Part shown: positions 12,411-25,098 of the stretch, piece after piece
Layout of the letters: each line of letters begins with the position of its first letter
Position numbering within the stretch: the stretch's first letter is position 1
Source of the DNA: Xylaria sp. FL1777
Taxonomy: Eukaryota; Ascomycota; Sordariomycetes; Xylariales; Xylariaceae
Length of the DNA: 64,000 bases
Direction: 5' to 3'
Assembly (NCBI GenBank): GCA_022578965.1
Contig: MU400512.1
Coordinates: forward strand, 124,001 to 188,000
The notes under the pieces: model-generated
What the model was told of the DNA's origin: nothing
The model's database searches: none
What the model saw: the letters and a program-made list of their open reading frames with translations, nothing else
Position numbers and translations under genes: made by a program

Positions 12411-14303
12411 TATAGATGAGCTCTGGGGGGAGACACAGGTCATAACAAGTCAGTGGCGGTCTCATAGCATGGCAGTCTTAGATGTCTCTAATGCGATGGC
12501 GAATGTCGTTTGGGAGAAAGTGAAATATGACCCAAGTTATAGAATCTTGATGGGGTTGGGGGATAGAAATGAGAATGGCACACAACATGAGTCACGGGTC
12601 GGGCGCGAACTGTGCGCTGCGGACTAGATGGGATTGGATTTTGAGGCTTAAGCTGTATTGATTGCATTTACATGGCATGGCGTCGGAGGTTCTTGGGTCT
12701 GTCGAAAGGCAAGAGAGTGGCCAGAGGCAGGCTTGTAAGCGGATTCAGGCAAAGGTTTGGGGCTGCAACCCACGCCACTAGTGTAAAACGAAGATCATAA
12801 TTACAGAATGTTTGCGATTTATTGTACTCTGTTCTAAGAGCATGCTTATGAGCTGAGGAGGTTTCTTGAGCAGCCCAGAAGCCGCGATGTTTTAATAAAT
12901 TCTACTCTGTGATATTCTTTCGGCTTAGTCATGACTCGTTATAGGAAGACTAGATACTCCTAGACATATATATAATATACGTATATATATCAAGGAAAGT
13001 AAAGGGCTCCAGGGCCAGTACTGCTAATACATGTCATATCATAGCGACGAGTACCTAATTTCTCCGGCGGGCACATACTAACCTTAGTCTAAGACGTGCT
13101 GATATTCAACTCGCATGACATTAATGATCCCAATTTCTCCTCCTTTATCTGTAATCATTCATCTGTAAAGCAAGGTGAATTATTGCGGAAGAAACTGTGC
13201 ACAACATCATATACCTAGGCCTTTCTGTGGTTTCTTGAGACCAGCATGAACAAGTGGGGGTTGACGAAGGGGTGTACAGCTACGTCATAGCATAATATCA
13301 GCTAGCCCCGCATTTCATTGGTGGTTGAAGAGAGATACCTTACTGCGAAGGTACCTAGTGTACATGTAGGCGGCAGCCTGAAAGACGGTTCACAACCCCT
13401 TGTACAGTGGGGATTATTAGAAGCGGATTAGCGCTAGGTTTACCCTAGCCACTGTAGGTACCTATACTACTTAAATCCAGAAGAGATTAGCGTGGTTGAT
13501 GACGACAACATTCCTCCTCGTCATCCTGGTGAGATCGTCCAAGCATATTATTGCAGCAACATCCTGGACCAGCACAACAACACCCAACAACGATTCTGGC
13601 TTACGATGCTGCCACTTGTCATCCAAACGCGTGCCCTTGCTCTTTGGTGCAGAGACTTCCTGGCAATCTAATGCACAGCGAAAACATCGGTATAACACAG
13701 CATCGGCTGCTCAATTGTTCCCTCTCCTCTACCCCTATTCTCTCCCGATCCTTCTCGACGCACACGGGTGCCAGGTTGATGCTGGGACAAAGAGGGCGTG
13801 CAAAGAGGTACGTTGTTGGTCCGTTGTGTTCCCCACCAACACAGACGCAGTTGGATCTGTCTAGACACCCTACGCTCGAGAATTCATTGTTTGGATGCTA
13901 TAGCTATTGTTGTCATCGTCATCGTTGTTGTTGTTGCAGCCAAGAGCATCGTCGCACATAACCTCAGTATCACATGCACCCCCGCTAACTTGTCTAGCTT
14001 CTCTCTAGGTTCGTAAAAGCAAATCCGTCTAGCGTTGTTTTGAGTTGGTTGTTACTTGAAGAATATCCAACCCAGGTCCAACTGGAGGCCGCCACATGCT
14101 ACTCGCGTTCTCCGTCATTCCCTCATCGCAAACTCTACCTATCTGGACACCGGCTTGACTTGGGAAATCCGCCATCTCGGTTTTTATATTCCTGCAACAC
14201 CGAACCGAAACATCACACGCTAGTTATCGACTGCCTACACTAGTCTAAAGCCTGCGCAACTTGGTCCTTATCTCTAAAGCAGGTGGCTATTGTCCAACAC
14301 ATC
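12411..14303. other. Long spacer and probable leader of the SLM gene
   Basis: No convincing gene was seen in 1.9 kb. Around 12965-12990 there is a TATATA/ATATACGTATATAT run. From about 13900 the DNA contains GTT/GTC trinucleotide runs, and from 14080 to 14303 it is C/T-rich, as in many fungal 5' leaders. Several small open frames (13496..13864, 13551..13961, 14040..14243) lack domains and overlap each other. Confidence 0.5.
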
Positions 14304-17161
14304 ATGTCGTCGGCCCAGGCTCAACCCACGACCCCTTCGGCAGTCAACCCTAATTTCAATCAGGACCCCCTCGACGGGACAGGGCTTGAACCTTCTACTA
14401 GAGCTACAAATCAGCGGCCGCTCTCCGCAAGCTACTTTACCTATCCAACACAAGATATGGCTGTCGAAGACCGGACCCTGTCCAACACCATGGCCAACGC
14501 TCACATGGTGTCTGTTCCTGCCAATAACCTCCAGATCCCGAGTCACCAGCCCAAGTTTAATGAGGAATGGGACGCTAGCGTAAGAGGGAGCTCGATCGTC
14601 AGTGGTCCCTCTGCCACCCAGCATCTGCACCACCACCACCAACTGCAACAACAAGAGCAACAACAGCGACAACGATCACAGAGTCCCAACGTGCAGCGCC
14701 CAGGTTCCATCTCCTCGCGATCCGAGTTGATTACTACCGATAGCGCAAGCGCTCATGGAATTTCCTTGTCGAGAGGCAACACTCTTAAGAAGAAGAACTC
14801 GTTGCGTCGTAGTGCCAGTTTGAAGCGAAGCGGTAGTCGGAGAAGCATGAAGGCCGGTAGTGTAAGGAGCCTGGCACTTCAGAGTTCGCACGAACCAGAC
14901 GAGATACACAGCGTCTTTTACTGTCCCGTTCCTACCTCAGGTGCACCAACCGAACTTTTGGCCCAAAGATTTCAAGGTATATGACGAGCCCGGATGCCAT
15001 TTCCTGTCTTTTACCCTTATTTTCTCTCTTATTCTCACTCTCTTTATTGTGCTAATACCAATGTCACATGTCAGCTTGGCGAAAGGTTCTCAAGGACCTC
15101 ATCGCATATTTCAGGGAAATACAGAATCACTATGAACATCGGTCAAAGTCACTGCTTAAACTCGCCAATGTCTGCAATAACATTTCCACTCCCCCTGGAT
15201 TCCTAGCCTCTGATGGGTTGGACGAGGCTTTACAAATTCTCAGGGGCTACCACAAGACAGCTATCCTGGAAGCAAATAAGGCCAAGGATATTGAGGGAGA
15301 CGTCATACTAGCTTTGACGGGACTGAGAAGCGACCTGAACCAGAAGATGAAAGAGATCAAGAGCTTATCCGGGGATTTCAAGAACTCGGTTGAGAAGGAA
15401 ATGGAAGGGACGAGGAGAGCCGTCAAGGCCCTTCAAGAGGTCTTAGGACAAAATGAAGTAGACCCTTCGATAACAACTGGCAAGCAAGATCCTTATCTTT
15501 TAAGGCTAGCCGTCGACAGACAGGTAGAGCGACAGCTAGATGAAGAGAACTACCTACATCAGGTATATCAAGCCACCAACACCCCAACAACACATTTTCA
15601 ACAACAGGACAAAAAACATGACTCACATTTACTTTTAGGCTTACCTGAATCTAGAGGCTTCGGGTCGGGAACTCGAATCTATCGTCGTTGGCGAGATTCA
15701 GAAGTCATATAACGCCTATGCCGGTATCCTTAAGAGGGAAGCGGACGCCGGCTACAGCACGGTTGACGATCTACGATCCGGTCCCATCGCTATGCCCAAA
15801 GATCGCGAGTGGTTTAGCTTTATCCAGAGGGATTCCCAGTTTGTGGATCCCGAGGTTCCGATCAGGACAGCGGAACATATTCACTACCCCGGTCAAGATC
15901 ATTTCGCGTGTCAAGAGATTCGAGCCGGCTTACTCGAGCGCAAGAGCAAGTATCTAAAGAGCTACACAGCAGGATGGTATGTATTATGTATTATTGGCAT
16001 TAATGGCGCTAAGAATGTATCAGGTACGTGCTTTCGCCGACTCATCTACACGAGTTCAAGTCAGCAGACAAAACGGGAGCTCCAGTTATGTCACTCTACC
16101 TTCCGGAACAGAAACTTGGTTCTCACTCGACAGAGGGTGGGTCTTCCAGCAAGTTCATCCTCAAGGGAAGGCAAACAGGAACAATGCATCGCGGTCATAC
16201 ATGGGTTTTCCGAGCCGAGAGTCACGACACCATGATGGCTTGGTATGATGATATCAAGGCGCTTACGGAGAAGTCCGCCGAAGAACTTAGCAATTTTGTT
16301 CGGGGTCACGCCCGTACCTATTCGCGTTCCTCCCAACGTAGCATCAGTAGCGACGGCATGGTCGACGAAGAAGATGACATACCATTTTCGGCTGACCCGG
16401 CGGTCTCCGTTCCAAGTTCTCGCCAGGACTCGTTCCAGAACAAATCCCATACAGGTGGGCGATTCCCATCCGATATCCAGGTCAATGCGCAACGGGGCTT
16501 ACTTGTGCCGTTATCTCCCACCAGTTCAGGAGTCGGATTTGTAGAAAATGAAACATCTGAGAGGGGAGTACCGATGAATGGCACCAATTCAGATTACGAC
16601 GTAATCGCAGCCGCCGGGTCGCTTCCTGGAAGCGGAATCGGGGATAATTACCACAATGCTTATCATTCCCAACTCGTTGGTCAGTCGTACGGGAACACTT
16701 CAAGCGTCAGAATTGATCAAGCTCCGAGTCATGCCGCTGTCGTCGAGTATGCAGCAAGAGAAGACGGTGTGAACCCCTACAGTGGCGAACCGGTCGGACT
16801 GCAGAGGTTTAACTCAGGCCGGTCATCGCAAGCCCCAATTGTCGTGGCAGGTCCTATTGTCGGTGGCATCTCTCAGACTACAGGAGCCAGTATCACGAGT
16901 CTAAGCGAAGATTCTAGCATTGGCACCTCATCCAGTGCCCAACACACACCAGGTGCTGATAAATTCGTTGCATCCAAGGATGAGCGCTCGCAAGCGAATA
17001 TGGCAAATGGCTCTCTAAAGCAAGCTCCACGAACGGTGAGCAGCGACACCTTTGGGCTGCAGAACCGGCAGGTTCGGCAGGGCAGCCAAAGGAATAATAG
17101 TATACCGCATGTCCCAGGCGAGTACCCACGAAGCACCCCGGGCGGAACGCCGATGGCCTGA
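14304..17161 (+). CDS. SLM1: SLM-type BAR-like and PH domain protein (TORC2/PI(4,5)P2 effector)
   Basis: Seen: exons 14304..14976, 15075..15562, 15639..15976 and 16024..17161, about 878 residues; introns of 98, 76 and 47 nt keep frame. The N-terminal 220 residues are low-complexity with a His/Gln-rich run near residues 107-125 and a basic Ser-rich stretch. From about residue 225 (A-W-R-K-V-L-K-D-L) a helical BAR/F-BAR-like region runs to about 470. A PH domain follows at about 475-600 (K-S-K-Y-L-K-S-Y-T-A-G-W-Y-V-L-S opening, ending near M-M-A-W-Y-D-D-I-K). The Ser/Gly-rich tail is probably disordered. Known: Slm1/Slm2 bind PI(4,5)P2 at eisosomes and link membrane stress to TORC2. The domain order supports this call over other PH proteins. 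The start is the first in-frame ATG after a pyrimidine-rich leader. Confidence 0.88.
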
Positions 17162-18271
17162 TTGAAAGGGTATTCAAGAATAACAACAATATTGGATTGA
17201 TTGCGATTGCTGCAATGGCTTGTAGAGCCAGGTGGGCCTATGCTCACATTTCGGTATAAAAATCAGCCATGGTTAGAAGAATTTGTAGTTTCCAATGGGA
17301 GGGTCCGGCCCTATTACTGATATTCCAGCCATGTATCGACTGTAATGACGACGAAGTCAGAGGACTTTCCTCAGTGTCACGCTGCATACAGATCGATAAA
17401 AATACAAGCCGTACCGAGACGCCATTCTATCAAGTTCGAATATCCGATTTTAACCATTCTTACTTTATTTCTATTTACACGGAAGGATACCCTTACGGGC
17501 TATGACACTAAAAATCAAGGTCCACCAGTTCATGAGCACACCACACTGTGTCTGATGTTGAATGCTTGTATTGATTCAGGCCGGGTGCTCGTTATTTCGC
17601 GTGTGTACACAGGAGTATTTTATGGGTTTCATGTTCATTATACCTTTGACGCTTTTTATATCTGCGACCTGGAGAGCTTGGGAGTTGTCGGTTGCTTCGA
17701 ACGATCTTATGTTCAGGTCTGTGCCCAAGAGCAGGATTGGGAGATGCAGTGTGAGAGGAAGCGTGAGCGGAATGCTCTGGGACTACTCATGAAATACGCC
17801 ATGACGAAAAAAAAACAGAAGAGTGTTGTATGGCCGTCGCTTCGATGGACAAGCAGACCTATATATGCTAGGAATATATGTATCCCCTCTTACAAAAAAC
17901 CAAGAGTACTAGCTGAAGTGCTGTGAACGATGTACATGGTAGTCTTATCCGCTTTTATGTGTGTTGTGCCGCACTACGCTACGCTATTGTACCAGTCATT
18001 CATTTATTTCTCATTCCTCCTTTGGCGGCTATAGCACTCAGTTGTGACTTTATAACAGGGGCAGCAAACACAACTTAGGTGCGAGTATAAAGCCCCTTTG
18101 ATATTTTTTCTGCTGAAACAAGCCCCCCTCACGAAGACGGTAGGGAGAGCAAGTAAATGAACCAATCCTGAACGCCAATTCCCCGTACCACATAAGCCAT
18201 ATGAAGTGTGATGAGAAGAACAATCTAGGAGGAAAGAAGCATGACGGAAACCGTGGGTATCATCATCATCG
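17162..18271. other. Convergent 3' spacer between the SLM gene and GAR1
   Basis: Open frames at 17345..17926 and 17269..17505 have no domain and no coding-like composition. The stretch most likely holds the two 3' ends. No repeat or RNA gene was seen. Confidence 0.5.
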
Positions 18272-19186
18272 TCATCGTCCTCCTCTACTAAAACCACCTC
18301 CACCCCGTCCTCGGCCACCAAAACCACCGCCACCACCTCCCCTACTGAAGCCTCCGCCACCACGGGGACCACCTCTCCCACCTCCAAAACCACCGCGCCC
18401 GCCTCTCGATGGTCCACCACGTCCACCACCAAACCCACCGCGCCCGCCGCCACGAATAGGACCGCCGCGTCCACCTCGGCCGCCGCCCCGGCTCGGCTTC
18501 TTGACCTTGGGGGCGCCGGGCGGGGGCTTCGGCTTGGGCAGGAAGCGCTCGAAAGGGAGGACCTTCTCGGCGCCAATGTAGAACTTGTCGCCGGGCTTGA
18601 AGCTCGCGGCCTGGATACCCTCGGAGGGCTTGATGGTGAAGTAGACCTGGTTGATAGGGCCGAGGATCTCGTCGACCTTGCCGACGGAGGTCTTGTTCTC
18701 GAGGAAGATCTGCGCGTTGAACTGGGGGATCTTGTTCTGGGCGCTCACGCTGCTGCACACCATCTCGCCCTCGCAGGCGTGCATGAACGAGCCCATCTCG
18801 AGGATCGTGTCTGGCGGGCCGAAGTCGCGCTGTCCGTAGCCGCCGCGGCCTAGCAGTGGTGGGAAAAAAGATATGTTAGTCCTTCTGCTCTCTCGCTGCT
18901 TGCTTGCTCGCTCTCCATTCCTTTTATGTTGACTAGGCCTGTTTGCGGATCGACTCTGTCTTGCTTTCCTTGTCTTTGCTTCGTTTCGCTTCACTTTACT
19001 TTACTTTACTTTACTTTACGAGGGTAGAAAAATGTCGCGATGGAGATATAGAGGTATAGAAGAGACGGTCGGACAAAGAAAGAGAGAGAAAAAGAGAAAC
19101 TTACCACCGCCTCGACCACCACCACCAAAGCCTCCGCCTCCACGGCCACCTCCAAAGCCACGTCCACGCGGCGCTCCTCTCGACAT
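18272..19186 (-). CDS. GAR1: H/ACA snoRNP protein Gar1
   Basis: Seen: two exons, 19186..19105 and 18849..18272, about 219 residues. The 255-nt intron (GTAAGT donor, GCTAG acceptor) splits a Gly codon in the first glycine/arginine-rich (GAR) segment. The layout is the classic one: an N-terminal GAR region, a compact core ([36 protein letters not shown]) and a long C-terminal RGG-rich tail. Known: Gar1 joins Cbf5, Nop10 and Nhp2 in the nucleolus, where H/ACA particles direct pseudouridylation of rRNA. The start agrees with M-S-R-G in relatives. The opposite strand shows a proline-rich shadow frame caused by the GGN codons. Confidence 0.95.
18995..19019. repeat. Five tandem TTTAC units inside the GAR1 intron
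   Basis: Five perfect 5-nt units lie in the only intron of GAR1. Read on the gene's strand they make repeated GTAAA, which resembles a 5' splice site core. The real donor is GTAAGT at 19104. Confidence 0.9.
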
Positions 19187-21166
19187 TTCAAGGTGTGATC
19201 CGTATGCGAGTTGAGATATATGCGTTCTCCCTCCGCTGTTACGGTCAATTGGGAGCTCAGAGTTCGCGGATGTGGCGCCGTTAACAAGGGTGCTCGGGGC
19301 CGATTTACAGATTGTGAGTTTTGGTAGCTCAGGAATTTCTTTCGCATTGTGGAGCTTGACTCTTTTTTTTTGGCCAACTCCAATTGCTGACTAGGCCCAA
19401 AACAGAGAGCTTCAACTGCTATGTGGGGCTTCTGCTAGCTTTCGGAGTCGGATAAATGTGCCCTCTTCTAGGGGCTGAGGATTGATTTGTGGCTTCTGTG
19501 GCTGCTTCTGTGGCTGATGTTGTGGCTATGCAGTCGCAACTTCATAGATAACAAATTACCCGGGTTTCGGCATGTCCCCGACCTACTCATATCCAATCCC
19601 CAAGCAACGAGGGCTCTTATCTCAGTATCGCTATTGCGTAGTGTTAGATAACAAGGGAATTGCTATCCTTGGCGAGGCTTACGTAGGCCAAACCGGTGTA
19701 TATGCAGTGCCAGGGGTTATGTAATTGACTTACTACCTTACCTACCTCAGGTACCTGCGGTAAGTTAGAGATAATGCGGGCTGAAAACTAAATATTTCTT
19801 TCCCTTCTTTTTTTCTATCTTTCTGTTAATTTCCCCTTATAGTTATTGGGAGTATAGAACCAGGAATTAGTACCATGCAACCATTACTGCGTAGAGTTAC
19901 TACCTAGCAATTACGTGTAATGGAAACAAGGACAAGCAACTGATGCAGTGTAACTGTTGCCACAGCTCACAACCTTGATTACGTATCAATACTACCTACC
20001 TAACTGCAGTTCTACATTTCTCCGCCCGAAACTTAAATTAAAATCAGGCCATCAGGCTTACTAGAATTTTCTACGCGAGCCGTTGACTACCACCTAAGTA
20101 CTCAATGCCGGCCTCGGGCTTTGTATGGCAGATCGATAAGTTCGTTCTGACATTCCCCAAATAAGACGCCCACAGTTCAGCTTGACAGTGAAGACTAGTT
20201 ATGCTATTACGATAGCACCGTGTGATAGTGCTTATGGCTGTAATAATGCCGTGAAGTTTCATATAGAGCAACTTAGTTCAAGCTAAAATCCCATGACATG
20301 AAATAGTAACTTCCAGGAAATAGCTAAAGTCATCCTTCAGTTGTAAAGTAGACAGTGAACTATGACTACAAGTTTCTATCTATGTATTCAGAGACCAACT
20401 GGCTAGGAACAATTGATGGTTAAGCCGGGAGTGAACTATTCCACATGTGGTCACCAAACTCATTTCATCATGGAATCCATTTCGAATCGTCCTATAGTCG
20501 GTCTCTTTGAGCCACATCCCGATAGATCGTGCTGACGTCCGTACGACGTAGAGACTAGTCGCTTAGTTAACCAGAGTGTTACCAGGTCACCATGGGATAG
20601 ATCCGCCTGCAGATACAAGATAATATGGGCATTACTACTAAGCCGGCATGCTACATGATAGGGAAAGAGATCAATATAGTAGTAATATGAATTACTGGTC
20701 GCTGTATGAATATGTGCATGTTCATGCGCTCTTGGTTATGCTGGAGGGTAGGACGGCCAGGTAATAGGTTGTCCGGGACCGAAATAGAATTACTCAAGTT
20801 AAACATTGTTTTATGTGTGTTTCTTTTGCCTCACCCGGTTATGTTCAATGCCCTCGTCTCCATTAGTTCGTAGCCATATGGCTCATAGGCGAAGAAGCCT
20901 TTGTGAGTATTAGTAGATAGAAAGAAGAAGAAAATAGTAACTTGCTGTTGCAGAGAAATGCTAATCACCACCCTCTCCCTATGTTTACATTCGTCTATTA
21001 ATACTCTGCTCTTTCCTATAATCCACTTGTATTTCTCTGTAGAGACTCCGGGAACAGTTCAAGCACGAATTATTTTATCGACATTGTCATCCGCCTCAAT
21101 CTACAACATATATAATAAGACTTTGAATGAGAGGTCTTAAGCCATCCTATACCGATACGCGCGAAT
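19187..21166. promoter_or_regulatory. Spacer between GAR1 and the terpene cyclase
   Basis: This should hold the divergent promoters of GAR1 and the cyclase. It contains TACCTACC words near 19740 and 19995 and TACTGCGTA (the complement of TACGCAGTA) at 19885..19893. No gene with a recognisable domain was found; the frame at 20958..21140 is too short and featureless. Confidence 0.5.
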
Positions 21167-22340
21167 ATGGACATTATCAGACGGGAAATTAAACAATTAC
21201 TGGTCCAATTCGAAGGAGAATGTAAGTGATTCGTTTTTCGTTACTATAGAATGATGTTGTATGACATCGTATTCTTTGGAAGTGCCCAGTCAATCCATTA
21301 TCCATCTTCTCATAGACTGATTCTCCCTCCAACCATGTTAGTGGGATATCCTGGCGTCAAAGGAAACGATTATCATGTCGTCTTAGATGGCATGCACCAG
21401 CAGGCCACTCGTATAGACGTACCGTATCCCGAGGGCTCTGCTTCGTGGCATGCATTCAATCTCGGGACAAACTACGCACTGGTGAGTCCCCCTACGCGAC
21501 GCTCGTGGCTGATAGGATTGACATCTGATGCGGTTATCGACATAGCTCTGTTACCCCAAACTTCCACTCGAGGTTCGTGTCTACACTGGTATTCTCACCT
21601 GGCTGGGAGTTATTATCGATGACGCCGCGGCCAAGGATCCAGAGGAATGGTATCAATTCATACCTCGATTTCACGCCGCCGCCGGACACCCCGACAACGG
21701 CCTTGCTCAAGAATTCGATCGTTGGCTCCGACTAACCTACCGATACTATTCCCTAACTGTGGCGAACTTCATCGTATCCTCCTGGCTCGACTTCGTCAAT
21801 ACAAGTGCCTTAGAAGGGTCTGATGTGCCGAGGGTGACTCGCACTGCTGGAGGCCAAAATTGGCCCTATTACCTTCGGATGAAGAACAGCATAGCAGAGG
21901 GATATGCCTGGATGACATTTCCAAAGGAAATTTGCCCCGATGTCCCATGCTACATAGAAGCCGTTGCGGACATGAGCAAGTACATTGCCTTCGTTAACGA
22001 CGTATTTTCGTAAGCTTCCCACATTGTTAGAAGAAAGTTTAGATAGCCCGGCTGACGAGCTTGCCTCACTAGTTTCTACAAGGAAGAATGTGCATGCGAG
22101 ACGGACAACTATATGCATACTAGAACATTCTATGAAGATGTCGGTGTATTAGGGGTATTGAAGAAAGTTATAAAAGAGAGCCTGGATGCACATCGTCGTA
22201 TCTCGCTTGTTCTTGAAGGAAAAGAGCCATATATGGGGTTGTGGCTCGACCACGCCTTGGGGTATGTGGGAATGCACACGACCTCAGAGCGTTACAGGCT
22301 GTTGGACCTTGGTCTCAGTGAGAGCCTTCCCAAGAGCTAG
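21167..22340 (+). CDS. Class I terpene cyclase, trichodiene-synthase-like superfamily
   Basis: Seen: best model is exons 21167..21221, 21342..21481, 21546..22009 and 22073..22340, about 308 residues. The last two junctions are secure. The first acceptor (21341) was chosen because it is the only nearby AG that restores frame, and it has a pyrimidine tract and a CTGAT branch candidate. The Asp-rich motif is D-D-A-A-A near residues 90-94. The NSE metal triad N-D-x-x-S-x-x-x-E lies at about residues 216-224 and is split by the third intron. An R-Y pair sits near the C-terminus. Known: these enzymes ionise a prenyl diphosphate using Mg2+ held by the two motifs. The chain is shorter than the usual 350-390 residues, mainly at the ends. 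Product is unknown, and similarity to trichodiene synthase does not mean the same product. No P450, regulator or transporter lies next to it. Confidence 0.78.
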
Positions 22341-25098
22341 GCTGGTCATACATTTGTCTGTAGGCAGTGTCAGATGTTTCTAATCTGGGTGGAAAGTTAG
22401 GATATGCGTGCATCCGATATTAAAGTTGAACGTAACGACCGATCCCACGCAACCATCAATAGGTCATATAGGTCCATAATATTGTTGGCGATATATGAAG
22501 TATGCAGCAAATAAGATTGTCCTAGATAGAGAGAAATCATTGTAACTACAACCTCGATGCTAGATACCAATACGCTGACCTGAGGCTTTGTCCTTCGTCC
22601 AAGATGCTCATTTAGGTGAAGGCTACAAGTACTTATGGGGAAATTCCATAGAAGATGGGCTATCCCGTCTGCACATAGGTTTGATCAATTACTAATTAGA
22701 CTTCATGATTGAAAGGTCTTAGACCTAAACTACCTATATACCAACAAACCATGCGTCGGAACATAGTACCCTCGGGCCCAACTACTTTTGCCAAGTGAAG
22801 AGGCCTCCCAGCATAAAAGTCGTTGAAGGAACTCTGCAAACTGACATTCGCTCAAATGAAATATTACCAGGTTGTAGCACCTGGGGGTCCCATGGTAAAT
22901 AGCCGATTTGAAACTCCGATTGAGGAATTTGTTAGTATAAATTAAAGTACAAGAGCATGCAGCGAGTAGGTCGAATTCGGCTTTTGAAAAGGCTTGTTTG
23001 GCAACGCCACACTTACGCAGTAGTGATTGTGGATCTAGATGCCACTAGGATAGTGTAATTCAAAGAAATCCTTTTTGAAATTGCCCGGGCTCACCACCGG
23101 TTGTAGGCAACCATCAATGAAAGAGGTATATATCAAACGGCGGTATCCATCTCCGGGGTAGGACTGTAATGTTGTGACGAGGTGCAATCTTCGATGATTG
23201 GTTTTCTCTTTCTTTTTGGCTTGCTGTGTGTGATGTAGGATATAAGACCCATCTACCGTTGACGTAGCACCCATCTGTTTAAGGATGAAACCAACATCGA
23301 CACAATAATCTGTTGTTGCCCATCCCTCAGAGAAGTAACACAAGTTTGTGTCCTACAAGTCCAACCCTTGTGGAGGGGTGGACCATAGCTGGAAAAAAAA
23401 AACGCCTACACCACCTCTATACGATATACTTAGATAGTGTAGTGTAAGACACAGAAGCAGGTACATAGTAATAGCAGGGGCTGGAATACAGAAGCAGACC
23501 CATAGTGGGGTAGAACAAGAGAATGGTACCAGATGTGATTGGTCAATTATATGCTGTCATTGGTAGCTGGGTCGACTAGGGTGCATAGCGGGGGTTATAT
23601 CTGGAGGTACATACGCAATAGTATACTTAAAAGGGGACCTCGGCTAATGTACCCCCAGTAGCAGTTTGCAGATGCCCAGAAATGCCAAGACTCCGGGGCA
23701 CTTGAGAAGCCGGCAGGAAGCCGGCAAGAGGCTCGATTCTAACTCTACTTGCTTACTAAGTACTACTTAGTCAATAGGTTATTTCACAACACCTTCACAG
23801 GTTCAACCAAAAAAAACAGTGAAGGCACTTCAAGGTGTGAACCTAGTGGGGGATTTATAAGCATGTATCTGAAGATAAGCGGTTAGTAGCGCATAGTGTT
23901 CACAGGTACTACTTACATACAATGTAGGCAGGTACACAATAAATCTCACTAATAGTTACAGACCTTAAAAAAAATAGTCTCAGCTAGTTATACAAAGGTA
24001 CTCTCTTAAACATCATACTTTCAACACAATTTCTAACCTAAAATGACCTTAAATCACAAGACAGTGACTGTGATCATTTGTTTAAATAGGAACAATTACA
24101 GTATCTTAAAAGTGTCCTAGTTAAAAAAGAACTTTTTAATCAGGTATATTTATAGCAAATAACATGGTTTTTTGCTAAGTATTGTATTAACATAGTACAA
24201 TGCTATCTTACAGAAGATAAGCACTGTGATTGTCCCAAGACATTGGGGACTATTCTCAGGATGGTCTCCAAGTGGAGATAACCATGGTGACGGTCTCCTA
24301 GACACCCTCCCAGGCCCCTATTCTGAGGCTGTACTGTACACTCTGTGGGTAAATGAAAATACGAAGAAAATGACCAGCAAGTGGAGCCATTGGGTGAGAT
24401 AAAAATACCTGACAGGTGCAAGGATCTCAGATACAATCGAAGTACCGGTATAGAATACGATATTGGAGCTTAAGGGCATTGCTAGGGGGCGCCTACAGAC
24501 AAGTAGTACGTATGCTAGATACTAGGTAGCACATGGACTAGATATCTAGATTGTGTAAGCAGGTACACTACATACATACATACATCTAAGAGAAGAAAAG
24601 CCTTCTCCCATCTGTTGGTTACATGGACGGGCGATGACTGTCATACAGACAGACGTGTACACAAATCCACATTCAAGGTACTTAGGTAGCTGTGTAGATA
24701 AGTTTGTAGGTAGGTACCTCTGATTATGGTTCCGCAACAGGTCCCGGTCCACTGCACAGAGCCCTCGATTTAACACTGCTCTTGTACTGCTGGGACATGG
24801 CGCTACCTGGAGTAGTATACAACTACCTACCTACCTATTCTGCTACCAGTACACTACGGTACATTAGGTACGGGTTAGTAAACTATCTACATATACACCT
24901 AGCAAGCACCGGTGGACTAAGATAGGACGGGTATACATAGTGTACAAGCCGACATCCGGGCTATGAACTATGTGACCGAGTCCGGTGGTCCTCTGAATTA
25001 TCTGCAGTCGTTCGTTCGTGCGTGGGAGCGGCGTTGGCGAACTCTGCGACTGTCGAGGTGCTCTGCAGCAAACATAGACGACGACGACGACGACGACA
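22341..25098. other. AT-rich gene-free stretch
   Basis: No supportable gene in 2.7 kb. The part from about 23760 to 24200 is strongly AT-rich with broken frames, as expected of decayed non-coding or mobile DNA. It includes an imperfect inverted repeat at about 23790-23843 and TACGCAGTA at 23014..23022. TACCTA words are dense at about 24685-24720 and 24820-24875. The open frames at 23035..23343 and 24203..24436 have no recognisable domain. Confidence 0.55.
23790..23843. repeat. Imperfect inverted repeat, possible mobile-element end
   Basis: TTCACAACACCTTCAC on the left pairs imperfectly with GTGAAGGCACTTCAAGGTGTGAA on the right around a short A-rich loop. The right half begins CAGTGAAGG, a CAGT start seen in many Tc1/mariner-type termini. 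No transposase is visible nearby, so the mobile-element reading is only a suggestion. Confidence 0.35.

Noticed and set aside
18201..18581. Proline-rich frame on the plus strand opposite GAR1
   Set aside because: It is the complement of the glycine/arginine codons of GAR1; the poly-Pro sequence has no other support.
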